Source: Lachnospiraceae bacterium
GTDB lineage: Bacteria; Bacillota; Clostridia; Lachnospirales; Lachnospiraceae
Assembly (NCBI GenBank): GCA_015057005.1
Contig: SVFF01000010.1
Span: 1 to 64,000 of the forward strand
DNA length: 64,000 bases
Direction: 5' to 3'
Shown here piece by piece: positions 8,724 to 16,806 of this stretch; position 1 is the stretch's first letter, and every line of letters starts with the position of its first letter. The position numbers and the translations under genes were made by a program. The notes beneath the pieces are model-generated. The model was given only the letters and a program-made list of their open reading frames with translations. It made no database searches and was not told the origin of the DNA.

Positions 8724-8772
8724 GAAAAAAGAGGCTGACACCTTTTACTGTAAAGCAAAGGGTATCAGCCTT
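8724..8772. terminator. Bidirectional terminator between convergent genes
   Basis: A stem of about 18 bp with a few mismatches (GGCTGACACC with GGTATCAGCC plus an inner TTTAC/GTAAA pairing) lies between the M14 stop and the DUF2284 stop. The T-run on the minus-strand transcript (CTCTTTTTT) is strong, and the plus side is weaker. Confidence 0.75.
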
Positions 8773-8776
8773 GTTC

Positions 8777-9307
8777 TTAGTAAATAATGCAGCCGAAAAA
8801 AGTGACGGTATTGGCGCCGTTAATATAGTTGATACCGCCGGCGGCAGCCAGCTTGTTGACCTGGACACCATAACTTTCAATGGAAGGATGCAGGGATTCG
8901 GGGAAACGGCAGGGGGCATCGGGATAGGTGCAGGTAGGGCACTTGCTGCAGCCTTCTCCGGCCAACACCAGGATATCATTGTATTTTTCTGCGAAGGGTT
9001 TGGCAATTGTGGGACAAAGAGCGTTGTGCTTGTCCTTGCCGGCCATCATTCCTTCAAAATCAAAGGAGTCTTCCAGGGGATGCAATGTGGTAAAAACAAA
9101 GATGTTTTTGTAGCTTCTGATACGTGCAATACAGTCTTCCAGAGGACCGACGCCGGGGGGGCAGGCCCAGGTGGTGCCGTATAAACCGCAGGCGTTTACC
9201 TCACAGAGTTTTCTGACGTCAGGAGAGAAAGAAACCTGGTCTGTGGTCAGAAATGCGTATTGATGGATGCCAAGGGCCTCTTTGTTGGCAGCGATGAAAT
9301 CATTCAT
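8777..9307 (-). CDS. DUF2284 cysteine-rich metal-binding protein
   Basis: The protein has 176 residues and 10 cysteines, grouped as C-x4-C and WACPP, a central HNALCP, and C-x2-C-x2-C (GEGCSKCPTC) with PCRFPE. These fit DUF2284, a family predicted to bind iron-sulfur or zinc centres and often found beside corrinoid methyltransferases. It is transcribed from the same strand as the UroD-like gene, with a 116-base gap holding a hairpin. A role as electron carrier or assembly factor for the corrinoid system is inferred from context only. Confidence 0.8.
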   Translation of the reverse strand: MNDFIAANKEALGIHQYAFLTTDQVSFSPDVRKLCEVNACGLYGTTWACPPGVGPLEDCIARIRSYKNIFVFTTLHPLEDSFDFEGMMAGKDKHNALCPTIAKPFAEKYNDILVLAGEGCSKCPTCTYPDAPCRFPESLHPSIESYGVQVNKLAAAGGINYINGANTVTFFGCIIY

Positions 9308-9349
9308 AAAGAATACTCCTTTCGAAAAAGTTTAATGTTGGAAGAAATC

Positions 9350-9382
9350 GGCCTCTACAGCTGGAATGTCAGCGTAGAGGCC
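9350..9382 (-). terminator. Hairpin between the UroD-like and DUF2284 genes
   Basis: A 9-bp stem GGCCTCTAC/GTAGAGGCC lies 40 bases past the UroD-like stop. The following minus-strand bases are GATTTCTTCC, so it may end transcription only partly and set a lower level of the DUF2284 gene. Confidence 0.6.
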
Positions 9383-9423
9383 GGAATTATGTGTACATAA
9401 GGCATGTACAGCTTATATTAGTC

Positions 9424-10431
9424 TTACTTGTAGAAATCCTCAGCAGCCTTAAAGAATGCGCGGATGTTATCCCACTTAGCCATAGGAGGCACATCGCAGC
9501 CGGTAGAAATTACGAAGTTGGGGTATTTGCAGCATGCTTCCATAACAGCGGTGGTAGCTTCGGTAACGGACTCTACGGTACCGTTCTTTAACTGACCGGC
9601 GGGATCTACGTTACCCATTGCGATGCAGTCTGCGGGAATGTGAGGCATCATTTCAGCCATATCGATAGCGTTGCCAAAGTGATATACGTAAGCGCCGATG
9701 GGCAGGATGGTATCGATCATGCGAAGTACAGCGTCGCCGCAGTTGTGGTAAACAACGATGAACTCATCGTCCTGAACGGCGTCAATAATTCTCTTTACAT
9801 AGGGAGCGGAGAACTCTTCGTTCAGGCTGGGGCTTAACAGACCGGCGAGAGGTTCTGCCATTACGATACCGTTGGCACCGGTTGCCTTGTAAGCCTTGCA
9901 GTAGTTGATCAGGAACTCAGTAACCTTTTCCAGGACGGTCTCAACCATTTCGGGCTCTTCGTAGCAGTAGATCATTGCCTCGGATACGTCCATAAGGCGA
10001 CCTGCCAGGGAGAAAGGTCCGATAACGCCTGCAAATACAGGGCGGTCAGTGATCAGCTCACAAGCCTTCTTGATAGCGTCGATGTAAATTGTGGTACGGC
10101 CTGCACCAACCTCGGGAACGACCAGAGCGTCTGCATCTTCTTCGGAAGTTACAATGCTACCGATTACGGTAGGGACTTCGTCATCACTGATATGGATGGT
10201 GGAACCAAAGCACTCTGCCTCAACAGAGAGATCCATCAGGCTTACGCTGCCGGCGGAGTCGGTATTATCTGCAACAACCTTCATAGCCTGTGCCTGCAGA
10301 TCACTACTGGAGATCAATTCCTTTACGGTGATATTCATTAACTGAATAGCAGGGAAGGATAAAACGGGCATTGCTTTCTTGGTGGGAGCTGCAATCATAT
10401 CTGCAACCCACTGCTTCATGTTCATTTTCAT
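9424..10431 (-). CDS. UroD-family corrinoid methyltransferase (MtaA/CmuA-like)
   Basis: The protein has 335 residues in the uroporphyrinogen-decarboxylase fold family used by methylcobamide methyltransferases. The zinc-ligand motif H-x-C is seen in VVYHNCGD, and the third ligand in ISTGCDVPP near the C-terminus. GNVDPAGQL is also typical. True HemE lacks this zinc site, so methyl transfer is favoured over heme synthesis. It is divergent from the corrinoid protein and RACo genes, which supply its cofactor partner and reactivation. The methyl donor or acceptor cannot be read from sequence. Confidence 0.85.
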   Translation of the reverse strand: MKMNMKQWVADMIAAPTKKAMPVLSFPAIQLMNITVKELISSSDLQAQAMKVVADNTDSAGSVSLMDLSVEAECFGSTIHISDDEVPTVIGSIVTSEEDADALVVPEVGAGRTTIYIDAIKKACELITDRPVFAGVIGPFSLAGRLMDVSEAMIYCYEEPEMVETVLEKVTEFLINYCKAYKATGANGIVMAEPLAGLLSPSLNEEFSAPYVKRIIDAVQDDEFIVVYHNCGDAVLRMIDTILPIGAYVYHFGNAIDMAEMMPHIPADCIAMGNVDPAGQLKNGTVESVTEATTAVMEACCKYPNFVISTGCDVPPMAKWDNIRAFFKAAEDFYK

Positions 10432-10874
10432 GGAAACCTCCTGGTTTGGGTGATAATGTGAAATTGTTTACATAGTTTGCATTAAAAACAGTATAGCAAA
10501 AATTTTGGCGAAGAATTGGTAAAACATTGAGAATAATGGTAAAAGTTTTGGAAATTGTAAAGGGGTGCAGCACATAAAAGCGGAGAAAACGTGGGAGCAA
10601 GGAAGAAAAGGAAAGTTTTTGCAGAGGAAACACATATGGCAGAAAGCGTGTGGGAATGGGCTTTTTGGGCACAAGAAAAAACGGATTCCGGACCAGCTTG
10701 AACTTTTGTTAAAAAACTAAAAAAAGAGCATAAATTCTAAATTTATTACAAAAGTATATGCGCAGAAATGGTATAATCGTAATTAACATGGTGCACTGCG
10801 GTGTACCTGCGTAAACTATGAAAACCATTAATTAAAGCAAGCCGTAAAAATGCGGCAAAACGGAGGATGAAAAC
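10432..10874. promoter_or_regulatory. Divergent control region of the corrinoid module
   Basis: The region has no gene. On the minus strand a GGAGG site precedes the UroD-like ATG, with a TATACT -10 candidate around 10488-10493. On the plus strand a consensus TATAAT lies at 10772-10777 with no good -35, which suggests an activator. The plus leader then forms a small hairpin GTGCAC-TGCG-GTGTAC (10791-10806) and ends in CGGAGG before the corrinoid-protein ATG. I see no cobalamin riboswitch. Confidence 0.55.
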
Positions 10875-11516
10875 ATGGCACTGATTCAAGAGATTTCTGA
10901 ATTTCTGCAGAAGGGTAGAGCAAAAAATGTAAAGGCACTGGTTGAGCAGGCATTGGCTGAGGGTCTGGATCCCAAGGCTATTCTGAACGAAGGTCTGCTG
11001 TCCGGTATGATGATCGTTGGTGAGAAGTTCAAGAACAACGAAGTATTCGTTCCTGAAGTTCTGGTTGCTGCAAGAGCAATGAACGCAGGTCTGGCTATTC
11101 TGGAGCCCGAACTGGTTAAGATCGGCAACGAGCCTGTTGGTGTTGCAGTTGTTGGTACCGTTAAGGGTGACCTTCATGATATCGGTAAGAACCTGGTAGT
11201 TATGATGCTCAAGGGCGCTGGCTTTGAGATTCATGATCTGGGTACTGATGTTGATGCTGAGACCTACGTAAACAAGGCTGAAGAGGTTGGCGCAGATGTA
11301 ATCGGTCTGTCCGCTCTGCTGACCACCACAATGCCTAACATGAAGAGCGTAGTTGACGTTCTGAACGAGCGTGGCATCCGCGACAAGTACATCGTTATGG
11401 TTGGCGGTGCTCCCGTAAACGAGAGCTTTGCTGAGCAGATCGGTGCAGACTTCTACACCTCTGACGCAGCTTCCGCAGCTGAGGTTGCTAAGAAGGCAGT
11501 TCTGGAGAGAAAATAA
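10875..11516 (+). CDS. Corrinoid (B12-binding) methyl carrier protein
   Basis: The protein has 213 residues, the usual size of MtaC/MtbC/MttC-type corrinoid proteins. Residues 1-90 form the helical cap (MMIVGEKFKNNEVFVPEVL). The Rossmann domain follows with the cobalamin-ligand motif GDLHDIGKNLV (D-x-H-x-x-G) and GLSALLTTTMP and VGGAPV loops. It carries the methyl group on cobalt between a substrate-specific methyltransferase and the UroD-like enzyme. The RACo gene starts on the base after its stop. Confidence 0.93.
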   Translation: MALIQEISEFLQKGRAKNVKALVEQALAEGLDPKAILNEGLLSGMMIVGEKFKNNEVFVPEVLVAARAMNAGLAILEPELVKIGNEPVGVAVVGTVKGDLHDIGKNLVVMMLKGAGFEIHDLGTDVDAETYVNKAEEVGADVIGLSALLTTTMPNMKSVVDVLNERGIRDKYIVMVGGAPVNESFAEQIGADFYTSDAASAAEVAKKAVLERK

Positions 11517-13172
11517 ATGATTCAAATTTATTTGAAAGATTCGGCAGTCCATAGCGGCTGCCGAATTTCCTATACGGAAAAACAATCTATTATGGACGCG
11601 CTGATCGAAGCCGGAGTGTATGTCAGTGCTATTTGCGGAGGCAACGGTACCTGCGGCAAGTGTAGGATCAGGCTGATCGAGGGTGAACTTCCTGTTACGG
11701 CAGCAGACAGAAAGGCCTTTACTCAGGAAGAGTTGGACGCAGGAATGCGTCTGTCCTGCGTGGCATATCCCACCGCTGATGTGACTATTTCCCTGGAACA
11801 GGTCGGAGAAGAAGATTTTATGGTGCTGGGAGATGCAGGGCAGAAGACTTCCGGACTTTCAGGCAGCGCAGAGACTTTGGCAGATGGGAAGGCTCAGGAA
11901 GAGGCAGCAGGTCCGTGCTATTTTGCCATTGATATCGGTACGACCACCCTGGCTGTTTCTCTGGTAAAAGAGAACGGAACGGTAGTAGATACTTATACTT
12001 CCGTAAATCATCAGCGCATGTACGGTGCGGACGTTATTTCCCGTATTCAGGCCTCCAACGATGGCCACGGACCGGAAATGACAGCCAGCATCAAAAAGGA
12101 TCTGCAGACAGGTATGCTCAGTCTCCTGAAGGAATATCCTCAGGTTTCCCATATCATCCGCGTGGTGATCGCAGGTAATACTACCATGGGACATTTGCTG
12201 ATGGGCTATGACTGTGAGAGCCTTGGTCATGTACCCTTTACCCCTGTGAATATCGATTGGATCGATACCGATTGGGAGGCATTGTTTGGTGAAGTACCTG
12301 CTGAGACGGAAAAATGTCAGGCCAAGACACCCATCATCATTCTGCCGGGCTTCTCTGCATTTGTAGGCGGTGACATCACTTCCGGCCTGCTTGCCATGGA
12401 CTTTGACAGATGTGAAAAGCCCAGCCTTTTCATCGATCTGGGTACCAATGGCGAGATGGCCATCGGTAATAAGGACAAGATCCTGGTAGCTTCCACAGCA
12501 GCGGGACCTGCTTTTGAGGCGGGAAATATTTCCTGTGGCATGGGAAGTGTGGCCGGTGCAATCTGCAGTGTGGATCTGTCCGGCATGAGCAGTGCGGGGG
12601 CATCGTCCGTTGGAGCGGATGGGGTGCCGGAAGGCGCGGTATTTGAGACTCTGGGCGGCAAACCTGCTAAGGGTATCTGCGGTACTGGCGTCATTGAGGT
12701 CACAGCAGAGCTGATAAAAGCGGAGCTGTTGGATGAGACGGGACTTTTGGATGAAGATTATTTCGATGACGGTTTCCCCATGGGTGTGACACCGGAGGGG
12801 AAAGAACTTTTCTTTGAACAGAGCGACGTGCGTCAGCTGCAGCTGGCGAAGGCTGCTGTCAGAGGCGGTGTTGAGACCCTGATGCTGCGCTACGGTGTGA
12901 CTTCCGATGATATAGACAAGGTCTACCTGGCCGGCGGCTTCGGTGTTCATCTGAATGTGGATAAGGCTTTGACCATCGGTCTTTTGCCCGAGGAAATGGA
13001 TGGTAAGATCGAGGCTGTGGGCAACACTTCCCTGCTGGGAGCGATTTGCTATGGCAGTCAGGAGAATGGAAGCGAGAGAATAGATCACATCTTGGAATGT
13101 GCGTCAGAGATCGATCTTTCCAGCGATAAGGCATTTCAGGAGTTTTATGTAGATGCAATGTTTTTTGAATAA
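11517..13172 (+). CDS. RACo-type corrinoid activation protein (2Fe-2S ferredoxin + ASKHA ATPase)
   Basis: The protein has 551 residues. Residues 1-90 form a plant-type ferredoxin with Cys40, Cys46, Cys49 and Cys81 as cluster ligands. Residues about 135-545 match the DUF4445/RamA-like ASKHA domain: DIGTTTLAVSLV phosphate loop, VIAGNTTMGHLLMG, FIDLGTNGEMAIG and LAGGFGVHL. Such proteins use ATP hydrolysis to reduce inactive Co(II) corrinoid to Co(I). It acts in the cytoplasm on the protein encoded just upstream. An Ala/Ser/Gly-rich insert (GMSSAGASSVGADG) is a loop of no known role. Confidence 0.92.
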   Translation: MIQIYLKDSAVHSGCRISYTEKQSIMDALIEAGVYVSAICGGNGTCGKCRIRLIEGELPVTAADRKAFTQEELDAGMRLSCVAYPTADVTISLEQVGEEDFMVLGDAGQKTSGLSGSAETLADGKAQEEAAGPCYFAIDIGTTTLAVSLVKENGTVVDTYTSVNHQRMYGADVISRIQASNDGHGPEMTASIKKDLQTGMLSLLKEYPQVSHIIRVVIAGNTTMGHLLMGYDCESLGHVPFTPVNIDWIDTDWEALFGEVPAETEKCQAKTPIIILPGFSAFVGGDITSGLLAMDFDRCEKPSLFIDLGTNGEMAIGNKDKILVASTAAGPAFEAGNISCGMGSVAGAICSVDLSGMSSAGASSVGADGVPEGAVFETLGGKPAKGICGTGVIEVTAELIKAELLDETGLLDEDYFDDGFPMGVTPEGKELFFEQSDVRQLQLAKAAVRGGVETLMLRYGVTSDDIDKVYLAGGFGVHLNVDKALTIGLLPEEMDGKIEAVGNTSLLGAICYGSQENGSERIDHILECASEIDLSSDKAFQEFYVDAMFFE

Positions 13173-13187
13173 CAATCAATGAAAAGA

Positions 13188-13216
13188 GGAAGCGTTGGGG
13201 TTAACCCAGCGCTTCC
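13188..13216. terminator. Terminator between convergent RACo and pepF genes
   Basis: A stem GGAAGCG.TGGG / CCCA.CGCTTCC that includes the pepF stop codon region. The minus-strand transcript continues with CTCTTTTC. Confidence 0.7.
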
Positions 13217-14997
13217 ATTTCGTTTAAGATATTGTCAAGTACATTAAATGCATTTTGGATGGGCTCCGGAGTCTCCAGGTTTACACCTGCGATCTTCAGA
13301 AGCTCTACAGGGGACTTGGTACAGCCGCCGGAGAGAAACTTCTTGTAGGCTTCCACGGCGGGAGCGCCTTTTTCCAGAATATTGTGGGCAATGGCCACAG
13401 CGCTGGTGAAACCGGTGGCATACTGGTACACGTAGAAGTTCATGTAGAAATGGGGGATTCTGGCCCATTCTACGGCAATTTCCGGATCGGAGACCATCTG
13501 GGGTCCGTAATACTTGCAGTTTAAGTCATGGTAAACTTTGGACAGCACATCGGCGGTAAGGCTCTGACCTGCCTCTGCCATACGGTTGGTCTCTTTCTCG
13601 TATTCGGCAAACATGGTCTGGCGGAATACGGTACCTTTGAATTTGTCCATGTAATGATTCAAAAGATAAGCACGCTCACGCTTGTCTGTGGTGTTCTTCA
13701 GGAGATATTCCATCAGCAGGATCTCGTTGCAGGTGGAAGCCACTTCTGCCACGAAAATCTTGTAGCGGGCGTAAATGTAAGGCTGGGTCTGATTGGACAG
13801 GTAGGAGTGCATTGCATGTCCCATCTCGTGGGCCAGCGTAAACATATTGTCCAGGGTGTTGTTGTAATTCAGCAGCACATAAGGGTGTACGCCGTAGCAG
13901 CCGGCGGAGTAAGCACCGCTTCTCTTACCTTCGTTCTCATACACGTCGATCCAGCGGCTGTTAAAGCCTTCTTCCACCACTTTCACATAATCCTCACCCA
14001 GAGGTGCCAGAGCCTTCAGGACGGTCTGTTTGGCCTCCTCATAGGGGATCTTTTTGGCAAAATCAGGGATCATGGGGGCATAAATATCATACATGTGCAG
14101 TTCGTCCACGTTCAAAAGCTTTTTGCGCAGTGCCACATAGCGGTGCAGCTTATCCAGATTCTTGTTGACGGTGCTCACCAGATTCTCGTAGACAATGGGA
14201 GAAACGTTGTTGGCATCTACGGATGCCTCCAGGGTGGAATTATATTTGCGCAAGGAAGCGTTGAACATCAGCTTCTTTACCTGGCCGCTGTAGAGGCTGG
14301 CCAGCGTGTTCTTGTACTGGTCGTAGGTGTGGTAGAACTTTTCAAAAGTGTCTTTGCGCACATTGCGGTCCTGGGAATTCTGCAGGCCTACAAAACGACC
14401 GTGAGTGATGCGCACAGTGTCGCCATTCTCGTCAATCACTTCAGGGAAAGTCATGTCGGAGTTGGTGAAAATAGAGTAAGTCTGGTTGGGGGTGCGGCCC
14501 ATATCGGCGGACATGGCCAGTACCTTCTCCATCTCTGTGGACAGGGAATGGGGTTTTAAACGCTGAATTTCTGCAATCTGTCCCCGGTACAATTCCAGGG
14601 CGGGCAGTTTGCTGATATAATCCTCCAGAACGGACGTCTCTGTGGCCAGGATCTCAGGATCAATAAAAGCCAGCTTACTGCTTACCTGAGTGGCGATGGA
14701 GCTGATGCGCTGTACCATAGCCTGGTGTGTGCTGTTCTTGGTGTCAACATCACTTAAACGGCTTGCGTAATGGAAAGTTCTGCTGACCATCAGATCCAGG
14801 GCAGCATTCTGCTCCAGGGTGGAGAGGAGATTTTCCGGGGAGGAAGTCACCTTGCCCTCCATGTCTGCCAGTGCGTCGGCCTTGGTCCGGATATTTTGCA
14901 GTTCCGCTTCCCAGGCTGCTGTATCAGGGTACACATCCTCAATCTTCCAGGTGAATTCTTCTTTTACTTCACTTCGCTTTGGTAATTCTTTTGCCAT
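13201..14997 (-). CDS. pepF: Oligoendopeptidase F (M3 family)
   Basis: The protein has 598 residues, standard for M3B oligoendopeptidase F. The zinc site LAHEMGHAMHSY lies near residue 385, and the third ligand glutamate follows in AEVASTCNEILLMEYLL. It starts MAKELPKRSEVKEEFTWKIEDVYP, a normal PepF opening, and has no signal peptide. It is a cytosolic enzyme that cuts short peptides. It is monocistronic and convergent with the corrinoid module. Confidence 0.95.
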   Translation of the reverse strand: MAKELPKRSEVKEEFTWKIEDVYPDTAAWEAELQNIRTKADALADMEGKVTSSPENLLSTLEQNAALDLMVSRTFHYASRLSDVDTKNSTHQAMVQRISSIATQVSSKLAFIDPEILATETSVLEDYISKLPALELYRGQIAEIQRLKPHSLSTEMEKVLAMSADMGRTPNQTYSIFTNSDMTFPEVIDENGDTVRITHGRFVGLQNSQDRNVRKDTFEKFYHTYDQYKNTLASLYSGQVKKLMFNASLRKYNSTLEASVDANNVSPIVYENLVSTVNKNLDKLHRYVALRKKLLNVDELHMYDIYAPMIPDFAKKIPYEEAKQTVLKALAPLGEDYVKVVEEGFNSRWIDVYENEGKRSGAYSAGCYGVHPYVLLNYNNTLDNMFTLAHEMGHAMHSYLSNQTQPYIYARYKIFVAEVASTCNEILLMEYLLKNTTDKRERAYLLNHYMDKFKGTVFRQTMFAEYEKETNRMAEAGQSLTADVLSKVYHDLNCKYYGPQMVSDPEIAVEWARIPHFYMNFYVYQYATGFTSAVAIAHNILEKGAPAVEAYKKFLSGGCTKSPVELLKIAGVNLETPEPIQNAFNVLDNILNEMEALG

Positions 14998-15098
14998 AGG
15001 GACACCTCGCTTTATATTTGTTATTACGATTATAACCCAAAGCGGGCATAAGGTAAAGAAAAGAAAATGTTTGCAAAAATATCTTACAGGAAGTATAG

Positions 15099-15127
15099 TT
15101 GAATTGAGCTTACTTGAACATTATAGA
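15099..15127 (+). promoter_or_regulatory. Promoter of the AAC(3)-like gene
   Basis: TTGAAT at 15099, a 17-base spacer and TATAGA at 15122, 45 bases before the ATG. Confidence 0.6.
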
Positions 15128-15171
15128 ATCTCGCAGGACAGGCTGAGTGGCCGGAAACAGGAGAATAGGAA

Positions 15172-15954
15172 ATGTACAATAAAGAACATTTGAAGATGCA
15201 GTTGGCGGAAATGGGATTAAAGCCCACGGATGCTGTTATGATACATTCCTCCATTAAGGCAATGGGGCCTGTGGAGGGCGGGGCGGATACCATACTGGAC
15301 GCCCTGATGGAGTATTTTGCAGAGGGACTTCTGATGATGCCTACCCACACCTGGGCCCAGATGAGTGATACTTACAACGTATTTGACCCGGCCACGGAAA
15401 AATCCTGCGTGGGCACCCTGTCTGATTTGTTCAGACTCCGCCCCGGTGTAGTGCGTTCCCTGCATCCTACCCATAGTATTGCAGCTTACGGGCCGGAAGC
15501 CCAAAACTATGTAGCAGGAGAGGAAAACATCACTACTCCCTGTGCACCGGAGGGGTGCTGGGGGAGACTTGCCAAGGCAGGAGCCAAAATCCTGCTGTTG
15601 GGCGTTGCCCACAACCGGAATACGTTTGTGCATAGTGTGGAGGAACTGTGTCAGGTGCCGGAGCGTCTCACCGACAAGCCCGTGACTTTTCAGATCAAAA
15701 TGCCGGACGGACACCTGAAGCCCGTGGAGATGTATCGCCATTACAATCCCTACACCAATGATATTTCCCAATATTATGTGAAACTGACGGAGGCTTTTTA
15801 TGAGACGGGAGCGGCAAAAAAAGCTGCGCTGGGAGACGCGGTGTGCATTCTCTGTGATGCGGACAAGGTGGCGGAAGTGACTGCAAAGGTTCTTCGGCAT
15901 AACAGCAATTGTTTCCTGGAGTGTGAGGAAATACCGGCCGAGTGGTACTTATAG
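15172..15954 (+). CDS. AAC(3)-family aminoglycoside N-acetyltransferase-like protein
   Basis: The protein has 260 residues, normal for the AAC(3)/YokD family. Family signs include MIHSSIKAMGPVEGG near the N-terminus, LLMMPTHTW, and the catalytic-region motif LHPTHSIAAYG. Members transfer acetyl from acetyl-CoA to an amino group, in resistance enzymes at the 3-amino group of aminoglycosides. Many chromosomal homologues do not give resistance, so the true substrate is uncertain. The next gene begins 23 bases later. Confidence 0.85.
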   Translation: MYNKEHLKMQLAEMGLKPTDAVMIHSSIKAMGPVEGGADTILDALMEYFAEGLLMMPTHTWAQMSDTYNVFDPATEKSCVGTLSDLFRLRPGVVRSLHPTHSIAAYGPEAQNYVAGEENITTPCAPEGCWGRLAKAGAKILLLGVAHNRNTFVHSVEELCQVPERLTDKPVTFQIKMPDGHLKPVEMYRHYNPYTNDISQYYVKLTEAFYETGAAKKAALGDAVCILCDADKVAEVTAKVLRHNSNCFLECEEIPAEWYL

Positions 15955-15976
15955 AAAAAACGGAAAGGAAAAAAGC

Positions 15977-16636
15977 ATGAAAATTACATTTGAAGATATC
16001 CGCGCAAACGAAGCGGTACAGACTTATATCAAAAAGGCGGACGAGTCCTTAACTGCCCTGGGCTACACGGAGCACAGTTTTCCCCATGTGATGAAGGTGG
16101 CAAAGACTGCCAGTGATATTTTGCTGCAGTTAGGCTATAGCGAGCGTGAGGCGGAGCTTGCCCGGATCGCAGGGTATCTCCATGATATCGGCAACGTGAT
16201 CAACCGTGTGGATCATGCCCAGTCCGGTGCAGTTATGGCCTTTCGTATTCTGGACAATATGGGAGCCGATCCGGAGGATATTGCCACAATAATAACCGCC
16301 ATCGGCAATCACGACGAGTCAACTGCATTCCCCGTAAATGCCGTGGCGGCGGCTCTTATTCTGGCGGATAAGACCGATGTGCGCTACACACGTGTGCGCA
16401 ATCAGGCTATATCCAATTTTGATATTCATGACAGAGTGAACTATTCCGTAAAGGAGAGCGAAGTGAAAATCCAAAAGGATTCCCATCTGGAACTTCGCCT
16501 GGTGATCGACACCCAGATGTGTGCCGTCATGGACTACTTTGAGATATTTTTAAACCGTATGATCCTCTGCCGCAAGGCCGCTGAGAAGCTTGGCCTGGAA
16601 TTCTGGCTGGTGATCAACGGGCAGAGACTGATATAA
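15977..16636 (+). CDS. HD-domain phosphohydrolase
   Basis: I start at the ATG 15977, placed after GGAAAGGAAAAAAGC, for 219 residues. The HD metal site is visible as H (HSFPHVMKV), AGYLHDIGN and later NHDEST and LADKTDVR. The fold is that of metal-dependent phosphohydrolases acting on nucleotides or signalling molecules. The substrate is unknown. It is probably co-transcribed with the AAC(3)-like gene. Confidence 0.8.
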   Translation: MKITFEDIRANEAVQTYIKKADESLTALGYTEHSFPHVMKVAKTASDILLQLGYSEREAELARIAGYLHDIGNVINRVDHAQSGAVMAFRILDNMGADPEDIATIITAIGNHDESTAFPVNAVAAALILADKTDVRYTRVRNQAISNFDIHDRVNYSVKESEVKIQKDSHLELRLVIDTQMCAVMDYFEIFLNRMILCRKAAEKLGLEFWLVINGQRLI

Positions 16637-16681
16637 GGTTTCATTGGGAGCGTGACAATCTATCCGCCACGCGGCGCGCTC

Positions 16682-16765
16682 TCGCTCCGTAAAAAGCGTA
16701 ACAGTACTAAGCTCGAGACGAAACAAGTTTCGTCTGACCTCGCTAAGTGCTGACGCTTTTTAAGG
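16682..16765 (-). repeat. Dispersed palindromic element A, copy 1
   Basis: An 84-base element bounded by AAAAAGCGT and ACGCTTTTT, with a second internal hairpin AGACGAAAC/GTTTCGTCT. Read on the minus strand it matches the copy at 21363-21435 closely (CCCTTAAAAAGCGTCAGC then CTTAGCGAGGT then TACGCTTTTTACGGAG). It lies between the HD gene and the PFOR gene and may act as a terminator. Confidence 0.75.
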
Positions 16766-16806
16766 GCCGCTTAGTCGGACAGATTGCCACACTCCTCAGT
16801 TGAAGC

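Noticed and set aside
10468..10674. Minus-strand frames of 68-122 codons upstream of the UroD-like gene
   Set aside because: Low-complexity Phe/Pro/Leu-rich sequence in an AT-rich intergenic region without start signals.
10700..10874. Cobalamin riboswitch upstream of the corrinoid protein gene
   Set aside because: I looked for the conserved B12-box and core elements and did not find them.
11859..13088. Long minus-strand frame of 409 codons opposite the RACo gene
   Set aside because: It is fully antisense to a well-supported protein, has no ribosome site and shows no recognisable motif; long shadow frames are common in GC-richer genes.
13528..14559. Plus-strand frame of 343 codons opposite pepF
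   Set aside because: Shadow of pepF; composition is rich in His, Val and Gly as expected from the reverse complement, with no start signal.
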